DNA from: an uncultured archaeon
GTDB taxonomy: Archaea; Halobacteriota; Methanosarcinia; Methanosarcinales; Methanoperedenaceae
DNA length: 64,000 nt
Assembly: GCA_902386135.1 (NCBI GenBank)
Contig: CABMIB010000114.1
Location: 1 to 64,000 of the forward strand
Direction of reading: 5' to 3'
The stretch's first letter is position 1; every line of letters starts with the position of its first letter. A program made the translations under genes and the position numbers. Shown here one piece after another: positions 34,495-44,907 of the stretch. A model generated the notes under the pieces. It ran no database searches and was not told where the DNA came from. It worked only from the letters and a program-made list of their open reading frames with translations.

Positions 34495-35300
34495 TGAAAA
34501 ATGAATCCGGAAGAAGAGGATTGATAATAAATATCCTCTCCCTTTTCTTTTTTGTGCTATTATGGCATGCCCTGGTAACGCTTGCACGGGATAACGTTTT
34601 CAACATTCCTTTTATGCGCCTGAGGGATATCCCCACGCCGCCTGAAACATGGTACGCGTTTACGCGTTCACTGTTCATGCAGTCTCACGGTCCTGTTATC
34701 ACGTACGGGATAGCAGATCACGTGAAAGCAAGCCTGATGCGCGTCATCCAGGGAGGCATCATCGCATTTATCATCGCTATCCCGGTAGGCATAGGGATAG
34801 GATATTCGAAACTTATACGGGATATTCTTAATCCGCTCGTTGAAATAATAAGGAACATGCCGCCGATGGCATGGATACCGCTGGCCATATTCATCCTTGT
34901 CAGCGGAGGTTCGATCTTCATCGTGTTCATCGGCATGGTCTTCCCCATCATCCTGAACACGATACATGGTGTAAAATCAACGGATGCAAGGCTGATAGAT
35001 GCCGCAAAGACACTTGGGGCATCCGGGTCTGACATAGTGACAAAGGTGATCATCCCCTCTGCTCTCCCGTCCATAATCGCCGGCTTGCGTATCGGGCTTG
35101 GGGTCGGCTGGATGGCTATCGTTGCGGCTGAGATGGTCATCCGGAGCCCTGTGGGTCTTGGTTACTTTATCTGGAACATGGGCGACCTCGGGCGCTATGC
35201 CGAAATGGTGGCAGGCATGATAGTTATAGGCATCATCGGGTACATAATGAATATCAGCATACTTCTTCTGCAAAAGAGGTTCATAAAATGGGCAGGTTAG
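34494..35300 (+). CDS. NitT/TauT-type ABC transporter permease
   Basis: A 268-residue permease of the SsuC/TauC type with about six transmembrane helices. The cytoplasmic EAA loop is visible as [20 protein letters not shown] near residue 180, followed by [16 protein letters not shown]. It starts on the last base of the binding-protein gene and ends inside the ATPase gene (13-base overlap), so the three form one operon. The sequence is intact and supports a working importer despite the odd binding protein. Confidence 0.93.
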   Translation: MKNESGRRGLIINILSLFFFVLLWHALVTLARDNVFNIPFMRLRDIPTPPETWYAFTRSLFMQSHGPVITYGIADHVKASLMRVIQGGIIAFIIAIPVGIGIGYSKLIRDILNPLVEIIRNMPPMAWIPLAIFILVSGGSIFIVFIGMVFPIILNTIHGVKSTDARLIDAAKTLGASGSDIVTKVIIPSALPSIIAGLRIGLGVGWMAIVAAEMVIRSPVGLGYFIWNMGDLGRYAEMVAGMIVIGIIGYIMNISILLLQKRFIKWAG

Positions 35301-36046
35301 TCTTACAGGGCGTATCCAGGAGATTCAATGATTTTCTTGCCATCTCGGATGTGAACCTCGAAGTCGGGGACGGTGAGTTCGTATGCCTTCTCGGTCCGAG
35401 CGGATGCGGGAAAACCACGCTTCTACGCCTCGTTGCAGGGCTTGAGACGCCGACTGAGGGCGAGCTTTTCCTTGACGGGAAAAAAATAGAAGGCGTAAAC
35501 GAGGAATGCGGTTTCGTGTTCCAGGAATATGTACTGTTCCCGTGGAGGACCGTAAGAGGCAATATCGAGTTCGGGCCAGAAGTAAAAAAGATGCCAAAAG
35601 AGGAGCGTGAGAGGATTTCACGGCACTATATCGAGCTCGTGGGATTGAAAGGGTTTGAGAACCACTACCCCCACGAGCTGTCCGGCGGGATGAAGCAGAG
35701 GGTCGGGATCGCGAGGGCGTATGCAAACAACCCGAAGCTTTTGTTGATGGATGAGCCCTTCGGCGCACTGGACGCCCAGACGAGGAATCTCATGCAGGCT
35801 GAACTCCTGAGGATATGGGAGAAAGAGCATATAAGCGCCCTGTTCGTCACCCATAGCGTGGATGAGGCGGTCTATCTTGCAGACTGGGTCGCCGTGATGT
35901 CAGCCCGCCCGGGCACGGTAAAGGAGATCTTTAAGAATAACCTTCCCCGCCCCAGGGTGAGGACAAGCCTTGAAGCCAATGCCCTGCGCGATGCGATACT
36001 CAGGTCGCTTGGCGCGGAGATTAAAAGGGCGGCAGGGGTTTATTAA
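35288..36046 (+). CDS. NitT/TauT-type ABC transporter ATP-binding protein
   Basis: A 252-residue ABC ATPase of the SsuB/TauB type. Walker A is GPSGCGKTT near residue 37, the Q-loop [11 protein letters not shown], signature [14 protein letters not shown] near residue 130, Walker [14 protein letters not shown], and the switch His in [13 protein letters not shown]. All catalytic residues are present. It is the last gene of the transporter operon. A cacagag palindrome begins 20 bases after its stop. Confidence 0.94.
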   Translation: MGRLVLQGVSRRFNDFLAISDVNLEVGDGEFVCLLGPSGCGKTTLLRLVAGLETPTEGELFLDGKKIEGVNEECGFVFQEYVLFPWRTVRGNIEFGPEVKKMPKEERERISRHYIELVGLKGFENHYPHELSGGMKQRVGIARAYANNPKLLLMDEPFGALDAQTRNLMQAELLRIWEKEHISALFVTHSVDEAVYLADWVAVMSARPGTVKEIFKNNLPRPRVRTSLEANALRDAILRSLGAEIKRAAGVY

Positions 36047-36065
36047 AGTGGCCAAAACAAGAGAA

Positions 36066-36139
36066 TAAACCACAGAGTACACAGAGGGCACAGAGAGTTG
36101 TAGTTTTCGCTCTGTGTCCTCTGTGCCCTCTGTGGTTTA
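36066..36139. repeat. Long imperfect palindrome of cacagag units
   Basis: A roughly 30-base arm starting TAAACCACAGAG is mirrored by an arm ending CTCTGTGGTTTA around a 14-base loop, with few mismatches. Both arms are made of ACACAGAG-like units. The same family recurs at 44627-44808. Position directly after the ABC operon permits a transcript-end role. The rest of the 36047-36355 gap shows only a GGGAGT ribosome site before the TTG start at 36356. Confidence 0.75.
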
Positions 36140-36355
36140 TAGAATATTGTCAGATGTTATGCGAGAAACTATAGATTTACAAGATGAGGATGCTGAGTTA
36201 ATAATTTATCCTGTAAATCCTGTCCACACGGCGCCCCCCATTGTAATTTCATAACATATAGGGATTTATAAGCCCTACCTTTACAAATTTTCCTAAATCT
36301 ATGTGTTATAACTATAATAGGAAAGAATTCCAATCTTATAAAATGGGAGTAAAGA

Positions 36356-37168
36356 TTGTACAGGAAAATAATATCTGCCGTAGACGGCTCTTTCCATTCA
36401 GAGCTTGCAGCCCGCCATGCTGTGGCTATTGCCTCTTCCCTGGACAGCCAGTTCGTAGTGCTTGCTGTCGATACAGGGAAAGTGGAGAGCGAAAATTTAT
36501 CCTACGCAGTAGAGCACCTGCGCCAGCATGCAGGTACTTACGGCATACGGGCAAAGGGCATCATCAGAAAAGGGGACGTCGTCAAGACCATATTGGCTGT
36601 TATCAATGAAGAGCAACCAGATCTTTTAGTCCTGGCTACCCGCCACGGCGAACACAGGTTGTTTGTAAGCAGTATTACGCAAAAACTCATGCTCAAAGCA
36701 CCCTGCGCCATGCTTGCAGTAAAACCGTCCGGAATAGCTAAGAAAGGGAGAAGCATGCTCCTGCCGTTAGCCCTCAGGGAACATGCCACGAGCGAGCTTT
36801 TAATGCTTACCTCAAGCCTCGCAAAATTCTACAGTTACAGAGTTGAGATACTGCATGTAATAGAATTCCCGCGCTGGTACGACCTTCCGTGGATAGACAT
36901 TTACACAATGCGCCAGAAAGGCGAAGAAAATATGGCGCCTGTTGCAGATGCGTTGAAGGTGCTGGGGGTTGATGTAGAGGTACGGGTGGTGGTTGCAGAG
37001 AGCAGTATAAACGCCATACCCAAGGAAGCCGCAATAGGAAGGCACAGCATGGCTCTCATGGGAGCAAGCAGGCGGGGCATTTTAAAAGAAGTGGTTTACG
37101 GCAATCCGATAGAACGGATGCTATCAGGCATACTCTGCGATGTTCTGATCTGGAGGCAGAAGCTGTGA
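36356..37168 (+). CDS. Tandem universal stress protein
   Basis: A 270-residue protein with two UspA domains. The first (residues 1-125: RKIISAVDGSFHSELAARHA, PDLLVLATRHGEHRL) and second (residues 133-268: VEILHVIEF, HSMALMGASRRGILKEVVYG) both show the alpha/beta Usp core. The second keeps a G-x-x-G-like ATP-loop element. The start is TTG with GGGAG upstream; no ATG is available nearby. It overlaps the P-type ATPase gene by four bases (GTGA), so a regulatory link with cation transport is plausible. Confidence 0.85.
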   Translation: MYRKIISAVDGSFHSELAARHAVAIASSLDSQFVVLAVDTGKVESENLSYAVEHLRQHAGTYGIRAKGIIRKGDVVKTILAVINEEQPDLLVLATRHGEHRLFVSSITQKLMLKAPCAMLAVKPSGIAKKGRSMLLPLALREHATSELLMLTSSLAKFYSYRVEILHVIEFPRWYDLPWIDIYTMRQKGEENMAPVADALKVLGVDVEVRVVVAESSINAIPKEAAIGRHSMALMGASRRGILKEVVYGNPIERMLSGILCDVLIWRQKL

Positions 37169-39804
37169 AGATACAGGCTTTGGCCAGGGAAGATGTGTTC
37201 AGGGAACTTGATACCACAGAGCAGGGTTTGACTGAAAAGGAAGCAAGGAAGCGTCTCTCGGATTTCGGGGAGAATATAATCACTGAGAGAAAAAGAGCTT
37301 CCAGGCTGATTCAATTCGCATCGCACCTTGCAGATTTGTTCGCGGTTTTACTGTGGATCGCCGGAGGGCTTGCGCTCCTTGCAGGCTGGCTTGGGAACGA
37401 TACCAGCATGAGGAACCTGGCATATGCCTTATTCGCTGTGATCTTCATAAACGCCCTGTTCACTTTTTTCCAGGAATACAGGGCGGAAAAAGCCTCCGAG
37501 GCTTTAAAAAAACTAATGCCCTACCAGGCAAGCGTGATCCGGGGCGGGGAAGAGATAATGATACCTGCAAGACAAATAGTGCCCGGGGATGTGATAATCG
37601 TACGGGATGGGGACCGTGTACCCGCTGATGCACGTATTATCAAAGCAGTTGACTTTGCTATGGATAATTCACCTCTTACAGGAGAATCCGAACCGCAGAT
37701 GAGGAAGGACGAACCTGAATCCGGGGATGTAGAACCTGCCAACCTCATTTATTCGGGAACCACCACAGTGAGAGGATACGGGATTGCGGTCGTTTTTGCA
37801 ACCGGAATGGCAACAGAGTTCGGGAAGATAGCGCATCTTACGCAGGAGATCGAGGAAGCCCCGACGCCGCTTCAGCGGGAGCTGACATTTGTCACACGTG
37901 TAATTACAATCATTTCAGTCGGGCTTGGCTTCATATTTTTCGCAATAGGAGAATCTATTGGCATAAGCCTGCAGGATAACTTCCTGTTCGCCATCGGCAT
38001 CATAGTTGCGAACGTGCCTGAGGGATTGCTGCCTACCGTTACCCTCTCCTTATCCCTTGCAAGCCAGAGGATGGCAAAAAGGAACGCGCTCATAAAAAAA
38101 CTCGCCTCGGTAGAACCTCTCGGGAGTGCAAACGTGATATGCACGGATAAAACCGGGACGATTACCGAGAACAGGATGACGCTTGAGTACATTTATATGC
38201 CGCATGAGAGCAGGGAAACCTCACAGGCAGAGCCGTGTGAATTACTGTTAGCGGCGATATTATGCAATAATGCGAGAATAGAAGGTGAAAAGGTGATCGG
38301 TGAGCCTACCGAGGCTGCACTCCTTCAGGGGGCGTCATCCGTAATGGGCGAGGTACGCAGCGAGTGGGAACGTGTGGATGAGATAGCGTTCACTTCCGAG
38401 CGGAAAATGATGAGCACTGTGAACAGGAAAGAGAACAGGCTTGTCCTGTATTCCAAAGGTGCGCCTGAGACGATACTTGCGAAGTGCACGCACATAGCAA
38501 CCGGAGAGGGGATACGGGAACTCACAGATGCTGATAAAGAGCGGATAGGAGCGCAGGTATCAGATTACGCGGGCAGGGGCATGCGGCTGATAGCCTTTGC
38601 GAAAAAAGATATTGAAGGGGGATACAAAAGGGAAAAACTCGAAGAGAACCTAGTGTTCCTGGGTATAGGGGCGCTTCGCGACCCGCCCAGAAAAGAGGTG
38701 CCGCTTGCTGTTGAGAAATGCAAAAAGGCCGGGATAAAAATAATAATCATAACCGGGGATGAATCGCTCACGGCAAAAGCGGTAGCGAACGAGGTTGGAA
38801 TCGCTAAAGAGCCCGTAATAATCACCGGCAGGGAACTTGACAGGATGAGCAAAAGCGAACTTGAGAAGGCTCTCCAGGGTGATGTCCTGTTTGCAAGGGC
38901 CGCGCCTGCGAATAAACTTCGCATCGTGAGAACCTTAAAGGATATGGGCAGGGTAGTAGCAGTAACTGGCGACGGCGTCAATGACGCACCTGCGCTGAAA
39001 GAAGCCGATATCGGCGTGGCGATGGGAAAAACAGGTACTGACGTTGCAAGGGAATCGGCGGATATGATACTGCTGGATGATAACTTCGCCACCATTGTGT
39101 CTGCGGTTGAAGAAGGAAGAGCGATGTTCGATAACATCCGGCGCTTCATAACATATATTTTCTCGCATCTTGTCCCTGAGATGGTTCCCTACCTGCTCTT
39201 CGTGCTTCTGCGAATACCCCTGGCTCTCAAGGTGCTCCAGATACTGATAATCGATCTTGGCACCGACATGGCGCCTTCGATAGCGCTCGGGGCTGAAAAG
39301 CCCGAGCCTGACGTGATGAGCCGCCCTCCCAGGAAAAGAGGTGAGAGATTGCTTACATTACCGGTACTTTTGCGCTCATACCTTTTTCTTGGAGTCATCG
39401 AGGCTGCGGCTGCCATGAGCGGGTATTACTATGTGTTAAAAAGCGGCGGCTGGAGCTACGGGCTGAGCCTCTCCGATACCGACCCGCTTTATCTTAAAGC
39501 CACCACCATAACCCTTGCAGCCATAGTCGTAACACAGATAGCGAACGGCCTGACATGCCGCACTACAAGGGAATCACTGCTCAAAGCGGGCGTTTTTACA
39601 AACAAATACCTTCTTGCGGGTATAGCGATAGAAATTATCCTCATACTGCTTATAGTGTATACGCCGCAGCTACAGCGCATATTCGGCACGGCGCCTTTGA
39701 ATCTGAACGAATGGCTATTCCTCCTGCCTTTTGCAGCGCTGCTGCTGTTTGCGGATGAGTTCAGGAAATGGGTGGCGAGGAGAAGATTAAGGTCGATGTC
39801 TTAA
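37165..39804 (+). CDS. P2-type cation-transporting ATPase
   Basis: An 879-residue P-type ATPase with N-terminal cation-ATPase domain and 10 membrane helices. The actuator motif is LTGESEP near residue 171, phosphorylation motif CTDKTGTITEN near residue 328, nucleotide-binding KGAPE near residue 427, and hinge TGDGVNDAPALKEADIGVAMG near residue 600. The M4 sequence VANVPEGLLPTVT resembles Na+/K+-ATPase-like (P2C) and PMR1-like pumps, so Ca2+, Na+ or K+ are candidates. The start is GTG, overlapping the UspA stop. The C-terminal six-helix cation ATPase domain is complete. Confidence 0.92.
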   Translation: MKIQALAREDVFRELDTTEQGLTEKEARKRLSDFGENIITERKRASRLIQFASHLADLFAVLLWIAGGLALLAGWLGNDTSMRNLAYALFAVIFINALFTFFQEYRAEKASEALKKLMPYQASVIRGGEEIMIPARQIVPGDVIIVRDGDRVPADARIIKAVDFAMDNSPLTGESEPQMRKDEPESGDVEPANLIYSGTTTVRGYGIAVVFATGMATEFGKIAHLTQEIEEAPTPLQRELTFVTRVITIISVGLGFIFFAIGESIGISLQDNFLFAIGIIVANVPEGLLPTVTLSLSLASQRMAKRNALIKKLASVEPLGSANVICTDKTGTITENRMTLEYIYMPHESRETSQAEPCELLLAAILCNNARIEGEKVIGEPTEAALLQGASSVMGEVRSEWERVDEIAFTSERKMMSTVNRKENRLVLYSKGAPETILAKCTHIATGEGIRELTDADKERIGAQVSDYAGRGMRLIAFAKKDIEGGYKREKLEENLVFLGIGALRDPPRKEVPLAVEKCKKAGIKIIIITGDESLTAKAVANEVGIAKEPVIITGRELDRMSKSELEKALQGDVLFARAAPANKLRIVRTLKDMGRVVAVTGDGVNDAPALKEADIGVAMGKTGTDVARESADMILLDDNFATIVSAVEEGRAMFDNIRRFITYIFSHLVPEMVPYLLFVLLRIPLALKVLQILIIDLGTDMAPSIALGAEKPEPDVMSRPPRKRGERLLTLPVLLRSYLFLGVIEAAAAMSGYYYVLKSGGWSYGLSLSDTDPLYLKATTITLAAIVVTQIANGLTCRTTRESLLKAGVFTNKYLLAGIAIEIILILLIVYTPQLQRIFGTAPLNLNEWLFLLPFAALLLFADEFRKWVARRRLRSMS

Positions 39805-40084
39805 GCTTATAATAAAACTCCTCTTTCCATGAATTGCTGACTAAATATTATTATAAAAATTATATATACACAGTGAATGAGCCGTCATGTTAATATACAG
39901 CTTTGTATCATTGATGAAATAATAACATACTGTGAGTGTAAATTCAACCAATAAAATCGGGGTTCAGCAAAAGATGTACAGACAAGAATCTATGTTTGTT
40001 ATACAGCCAGAATGTGAGACGCCCAAACCATATTAAGATGCGAATAAGCCAGGTAAATTGCCACTATTTGACGTGGTGGGAAAA

Positions 40085-43000
40085 ATGAAATCGGAAAAAT
40101 CAGAAACTTTGCACAAGCCGGCTGAAGATGAATCGCACAGGGCGCATGAGTTAGAAATACGTGTCAAGGGACGCACCGCAGAGCTGGTAGAAGCCAACGA
40201 AGCGTTACAGGCTGAAATCACCGAGCGCAAGCGAATTGAGCAGGCACTGCTGGAAAGCGAGCAGCGATACCGCTCTCTGTTTGAAAACATGCTGGATGGT
40301 TTCGCATACTGCAAGATGCTTTTTGATGACCATGGCCGTCCGGTAGATTTTGTCTATCTCAAAGTCAACAGTGCGTTCGAAAGGTTGACCGGGTTGGAAA
40401 ACGTGGTGGGCAAAAAAGTCACCGAGTTAATTCCTGGAATCAAAGAGTCATATCCGGAGCTGTTTGAGACTTATGGCCGGGTCGCGTTGACGGGCAAGCC
40501 GGAGAAATTCGAAATCGAATTCAAACCTTTGAAGGCATGGTTGTCCATCTCAGTATATAGTACGAAAAGGGAATACTTTGTAGCTGTTTTTGAGAACATC
40601 ACAAAGCGTAAGCGGGCTGAGGAGGCACTTCGGCAGAGCGAGGAACGCCATCGGCTGCTGGCGGAAACGATGATGCAAGGCGTGGTATATCAGGATGTAG
40701 ACGGCAAGATCATTTCGATGAATCCCGCAGCCGAGTGGATTCTCGGCAAGGGCCCGGCAGAGTTCCTGGGAGAAACATCAGTGAGCATCGAACACCACAT
40801 AGTGCGTGAGGATGGCTCGCCATTTCCTGGTACGGAACATCCGGCGATGGTGGCGCTGCGAACCGGGCAGAAACTGCGAGACGTGGTGATGGGCGTCTAT
40901 AATCCGCGCAAGCAGGGCTACCGCTGGATCAACGTTAGTGCAGTGCCTCTGTTCCGACCGGGGGAAGACCAACCCTACCAGGTCTATACAGTTTTCGAAG
41001 ACATCACCAAGCGCAAGCGGATGGAGGAGGCACTGCACAAAGCGCGCAACGAACTGGAAACACGTGTTCAGGAACGGACCGCAGAACTGGAAGAAGCCAA
41101 CATGAAATTGCAGGCTGAAATCGAAGAGCGCAAGCGGGCTGAGAAGACGTTGCGGAGCAATGAGATGAAGTATAGGGGGCTTGCTGAAAGCATAGGAGAA
41201 GTCTTCTATGCATTGGACAAAGATCTAAGATACATCTATTGGAACAATGCGTCCGAGAAGCTTACAGGGATATCAGCGGAAGATGCTATCGGAAAATCTC
41301 TTTTTGAGCTTTTCCCTGAGCTAAAAGGATCAAGAGCAGAGAAGTTGTACAGGGAAGTATTAAAAACCCAGCGACCCAAGCGTTTTGTGAACAAATACCG
41401 GGTCAATGGCAAGAACCTCGTTTTTGAGATTAACGCATACTACTCTAAGTATGGCATATCTATCATTGCCAAAGATATCACAGAGCGCAGGCGTGCTGAA
41501 GAAGAGATCCATCTCCTGCAAACAATGACCCAGGCAATCAATGAAGCTCAAGATTTTCACTCGGCTATAGAGATAGTACTCAGGAAGGTATGTGAAGCCA
41601 CAGGATGGGATTATGGAGATGCGTGGTTCCAAAGCAAAGATGGAACAGTTCTCGAACGCAGCCCGGCATGGTACGGCAGTAGTATGAGCTTGGAGGGATT
41701 TAGAAAGCTTAGCGAGCGGTTCATATTTCCGCTTGGTACCGGGCTGGCCGGACGGATCTGGGCATCCAAAAAAGCAGAATGGATTCAGGATATTTCAACA
41801 AGCTCAGTTGCAATTTATCCCCGTGCCCGGATTGCAAGAGAAGTAGGTCTCAAATCCTGTGTAGGGATTCCAATTATAGTCAACGATCAGATGCTGGCTG
41901 TTCTTACATTTTACATGTTTGAATCCGGTGAAGAGGATAAACGATTAGTTGGGACAATTTCAGCGATGGCAACTCAATTAGGCTCGATAATCCAGCGCAA
42001 GCAGGCTGAAGAGAAAATACGTGAGCAAGCTACCCTTATTGATAATGCACAAGAGGCTATAGGAGTTCGAAGCTTAGAACACAGCCTTATCTACTGGAAC
42101 AAAGGCGCTGAACGCCTGTATGGCTGGACAGCAGAGGAAGCTATAGGCAAAAATCCTGTTGAGTTTTTGTTTAAAGGTAAAGAAGAGCCACTCCAACTAA
42201 TTGAGGCAAAAAGGATTGTGCTTGAGAAGGGGGTGTGGACAGGCGAACTGCATCAGATAACAAAAGACGAGAGAGATGTGATAGTCGAAAGCCACTGGAC
42301 GCTGATACGTGATAGCGAAGGTAAACCGAAATCGATACTCGTCGTCAACACCGATATTACTGAGAAGAAGAAGTTTGAATCGCAGTTATTGCGCGCCCAG
42401 AGAATGGAGGGCATAGGCACACTCGCTGGCGGCATAGCGCATGACCTCAATAATGTGCTTACGCCGATGATGCTATCTCTGCAAATGTTAGAAGAAAAAT
42501 TCAAAGATGAGCAAAGCCAGAAGTTATTAACTATCCTCGATAGGAACTTACAGCGGGGATCTAATTTAATAAAACAGGTCATGTCATTTGCACGGGGTAT
42601 TGATGGGGAACGCAAACCCCTCCAGGCAGCACATATAATATCCGAGGTCGAGAAAGTTGCAAAAGAGACATTTAATAAGAATATAGAAATCAGGACCGAT
42701 ATATCCAGAGACCTCTTTACCATCTCAGGAGATGCCACACAATTGTACCAGGTCATAATGAACCTGTGCGTGAACGCTCGCGATGCAATGCCTGATGGCG
42801 GTGTACTGGAGATCTCTGCTAAGAATTTTTTAGTGGATGAGAACTACGCGCGTATGAACACTGAGGCAAAGGTCGGTCCTTATATCATCATTTCGGTCTC
42901 GGATACCGGGACTGGTATTCCTCCTAAAATAATTGACAGGATATTTGAGCCGTTTTTCACGACAAAAGAGCCCGGAAAAGGAACCGGACTCGGCCTATCA

Positions 43001-43516
43001 ACATCTCTTGGAATTGTTAAAAGCCATGGCGGGTTTATAAATGTGAACAGCGAGGTTGGAAAAGGAACGACATTCAAGATATATTTGCCAGCGTTTAAAA
43101 CTGAGATACAAGGGGCACAAATGCAGCAACCTGAACTGCTCACAGGACAGGGAGAATTGATTCTCGTTGCTGAAGATGAAGGCTCAATTCGTGAGATAAC
43201 GTGCTCAACTCTGGAAACATACGGATATGAAGTGATTGCAGCCGAAGATGGTGCACAGGCGGTAGCGGAGTATGCTCAAAATATGGATAAAATCAAAGTT
43301 ATTCTGATGGATATGATGATGCCGGTTATGGATGGCCATGCGAGCATCCGGGCGGTTCGTAAAATCAATCCTGAAGTCAAAATTATCGTAGTTAGTGGAC
43401 TGACAGAAAAAGATAAACTTAAAAATATCGCAAACCATACAAACGCTTTTTTACCAAAACCTTATACGGCTGAGATATTGTTGAAAACTGTTCATGAGGT
43501 TTTAAGCATAAAATAG
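40085..43516 (+). CDS. Hybrid histidine kinase: PAS, PAS, PAS, GAF, PAS, HK, REC
   Basis: A roughly 1143-residue soluble sensor kinase with a fused receiver. In order: a coiled coil, PAS1 (about 60-180), PAS2 (195-315), a second coiled coil, PAS3 (360-470), GAF (475-645), PAS4 (655-765), HisKA with IAHDLNNVLTP, HATPase_c with N box LCVNARDAM, G1 DTGTGIPP, G2 GKGTGLGLS, and a C-terminal REC with LVAEDE and VILMDMMMP (phospho-Asp). No membrane segment is seen, so it senses a cytoplasmic cue. I start at ATG 40085 (GGTGGG upstream) in preference to TTG 40058. The HDLNN H box is bacterial in style, so horizontal origin is plausible. Confidence 0.92.
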   Translation: MKSEKSETLHKPAEDESHRAHELEIRVKGRTAELVEANEALQAEITERKRIEQALLESEQRYRSLFENMLDGFAYCKMLFDDHGRPVDFVYLKVNSAFERLTGLENVVGKKVTELIPGIKESYPELFETYGRVALTGKPEKFEIEFKPLKAWLSISVYSTKREYFVAVFENITKRKRAEEALRQSEERHRLLAETMMQGVVYQDVDGKIISMNPAAEWILGKGPAEFLGETSVSIEHHIVREDGSPFPGTEHPAMVALRTGQKLRDVVMGVYNPRKQGYRWINVSAVPLFRPGEDQPYQVYTVFEDITKRKRMEEALHKARNELETRVQERTAELEEANMKLQAEIEERKRAEKTLRSNEMKYRGLAESIGEVFYALDKDLRYIYWNNASEKLTGISAEDAIGKSLFELFPELKGSRAEKLYREVLKTQRPKRFVNKYRVNGKNLVFEINAYYSKYGISIIAKDITERRRAEEEIHLLQTMTQAINEAQDFHSAIEIVLRKVCEATGWDYGDAWFQSKDGTVLERSPAWYGSSMSLEGFRKLSERFIFPLGTGLAGRIWASKKAEWIQDISTSSVAIYPRARIAREVGLKSCVGIPIIVNDQMLAVLTFYMFESGEEDKRLVGTISAMATQLGSIIQRKQAEEKIREQATLIDNAQEAIGVRSLEHSLIYWNKGAERLYGWTAEEAIGKNPVEFLFKGKEEPLQLIEAKRIVLEKGVWTGELHQITKDERDVIVESHWTLIRDSEGKPKSILVVNTDITEKKKFESQLLRAQRMEGIGTLAGGIAHDLNNVLTPMMLSLQMLEEKFKDEQSQKLLTILDRNLQRGSNLIKQVMSFARGIDGERKPLQAAHIISEVEKVAKETFNKNIEIRTDISRDLFTISGDATQLYQVIMNLCVNARDAMPDGGVLEISAKNFLVDENYARMNTEAKVGPYIIISVSDTGTGIPPKIIDRIFEPFFTTKEPGKGTGLGLSTSLGIVKSHGGFINVNSEVGKGTTFKIYLPAFKTEIQGAQMQQPELLTGQGELILVAEDEGSIREITCSTLETYGYEVIAAEDGAQAVAEYAQNMDKIKVILMDMMMPVMDGHASIRAVRKINPEVKIIVVSGLTEKDKLKNIANHTNAFLPKPYTAEILLKTVHEVLSIK

Positions 43517-43641
43517 AGACCGCGGTTAATAAATGGCTTCATAGCGGCAGACGGCATGATAAACATCTTCCCAACCCTGCTGCACATATTTTAATAACCG
43601 AAGAACGCATATTATCCAATTAGTAAAAGCGGGGAGTGAAT

Positions 43642-44046
43642 ATGGCAGAAGTAATGGCAGAAAGGCAAATACATGAAAATTTCCACAGGGTGGCTGAAAA
43701 CTTCAAAAGATGCCTCAGGGATATGGGGTATGAGGATGTTAAAGTAGGCTATCCGCTGGAGGTATTAGAAAACAGGGAGCTTAATACAACGTTCGTTATC
43801 GACCACGGGGAGGCGGTCATCCCTACTACCATAAATATACGTATGAAGGCTAAAGGTGTATGGACATACATCTATATGCCGCATCCGGAGATGGAAAGAA
43901 AAGGCAAGCCTGCGGCAGAGCGTACGGAGAGGCGGTACGATGAAACAGGAGAGTTAGTACCCTGCCAGGAGTGCGGGTGTATGGACTTTGTGAAAAAAGG
44001 AGAAGAATATGTCTGTGCGATTTGCTGCCAGGGCAATTCAGGCTGA
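43642..44046 (+). CDS. Hypothetical protein with C-terminal zinc ribbon
   Basis: A 134-residue protein. A mixed alpha/beta N-terminal part (residues 1-85) is followed by a charged linker and a C-terminal zinc ribbon with CQECGC and CAICC. An in-frame GTG at 43636 is also possible, but ATG 43642 with GGGGAGTG just upstream is preferred. It lies downstream of the hybrid kinase and converges on the next gene with only 5 bases between stops. Family not recognised. Confidence 0.6.
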   Translation: MAEVMAERQIHENFHRVAENFKRCLRDMGYEDVKVGYPLEVLENRELNTTFVIDHGEAVIPTTINIRMKAKGVWTYIYMPHPEMERKGKPAAERTERRYDETGELVPCQECGCMDFVKKGEEYVCAICCQGNSG

Positions 44047-44051
44047 CTCCT

Positions 44052-44540
44052 TTAACGTTCCCTCAGTACCAGCTCGCAGAAATCATCACCTGCGCTCCTT
44101 CTTTTTGTGCAGATGTGTAATATGTTCTTATCAATACCTTCGGTCAGCCCTCTCTCATAGCCGTCTATAGATGCACAGACCTCCGGCGTCCAGCCCTTTT
44201 TATTATTCCACATGCATTCGGTCGCATGGATTTTTATTTCGTTAGCGTTTTCCTCGGCGATATGGCTTTTGATCCCGAAGATGCGGTGCATACCCATCAA
44301 TGCGACCGCGCATCCGTGCAGGTTTCTTTCTATCTTTAGAGTTCCGACTATCTCGTTCGCATCTTCAAGACCCCAGCAGTACATCATTTTTGTCAATCCG
44401 GCTCTTTCATTCTTATCGAGCATATGAAAAACATCGTTAAACATCCTGCCGATACTGCTTGCACTTTTTTTCCATCTTGTTTGTACAGGGACGAGATCAT
44501 TAACTATCAGGAATTCTGTTAATTTACCCTTGAGGCTCAT
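44052..44540 (-). CDS. ATC-hydrolase/DUF6125-like protein
   Basis: A 162-residue soluble protein. The C-terminal part (ATECMWNNKKGWTPEVCASI, then GDDFCELVL) has the spaced Cys and GDxxC pattern of the L-2-amino-thiazoline-4-carboxylic acid hydrolase-like / V4R-like families, which often serve as small-molecule or metal sensors. The helical N-terminus fits too. The substrate is unknown and the family call is tentative. Confidence 0.5.
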   Translation of the reverse strand: MSLKGKLTEFLIVNDLVPVQTRWKKSASSIGRMFNDVFHMLDKNERAGLTKMMYCWGLEDANEIVGTLKIERNLHGCAVALMGMHRIFGIKSHIAEENANEIKIHATECMWNNKKGWTPEVCASIDGYERGLTEGIDKNILHICTKRRSAGDDFCELVLRER

Positions 44541-44626
44541 TTTTCACCTTGATTTATTGACATTCATGGTTTCCGTATAACATCTGAATAGCGCATCTGC
44601 GTTCATCTGCAGTTCGTTTTAGTATA

Positions 44627-44808
44627 TAAACCACAGAGAACACAGAGGACACAGAGAGTTGTGGTTTTGCTCTGTGTTCTCTGTGTCTCAGTGGCAATTT
44701 ATTTCTGAAGCCACAGAGACTCAGAGGCACAGAGAGCTTTTTTCGAAATATTTCTCTGCGCCTCCGCGTGGCAAATTTTTCTCTGTGTCCTCTGTGCACT
44801 CTGTGGTT
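44627..44808. repeat. Nested cacagag palindromes
   Basis: Starts TAAACCACAGAG and ends CTCTGTGGTT, so the outermost arms pair. A first hairpin occupies 44627-44701 and a second one (GCCACAGAGACTCAGAGGC with CTCTGCGCCTCCGCGTGGC) follows. Units are related to those at 36066-36139. The whole 44541-44907 gap otherwise has no gene. Confidence 0.75.
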
Positions 44809-44907
44809 GATTATTTTGTTTTGTTTCACCTTAATAAAGCTGACTGAAATTTTTAATTACTTACATTAAGTATTGCGGATGACTATAATTTACAGCATCA
44901 CATTTCT

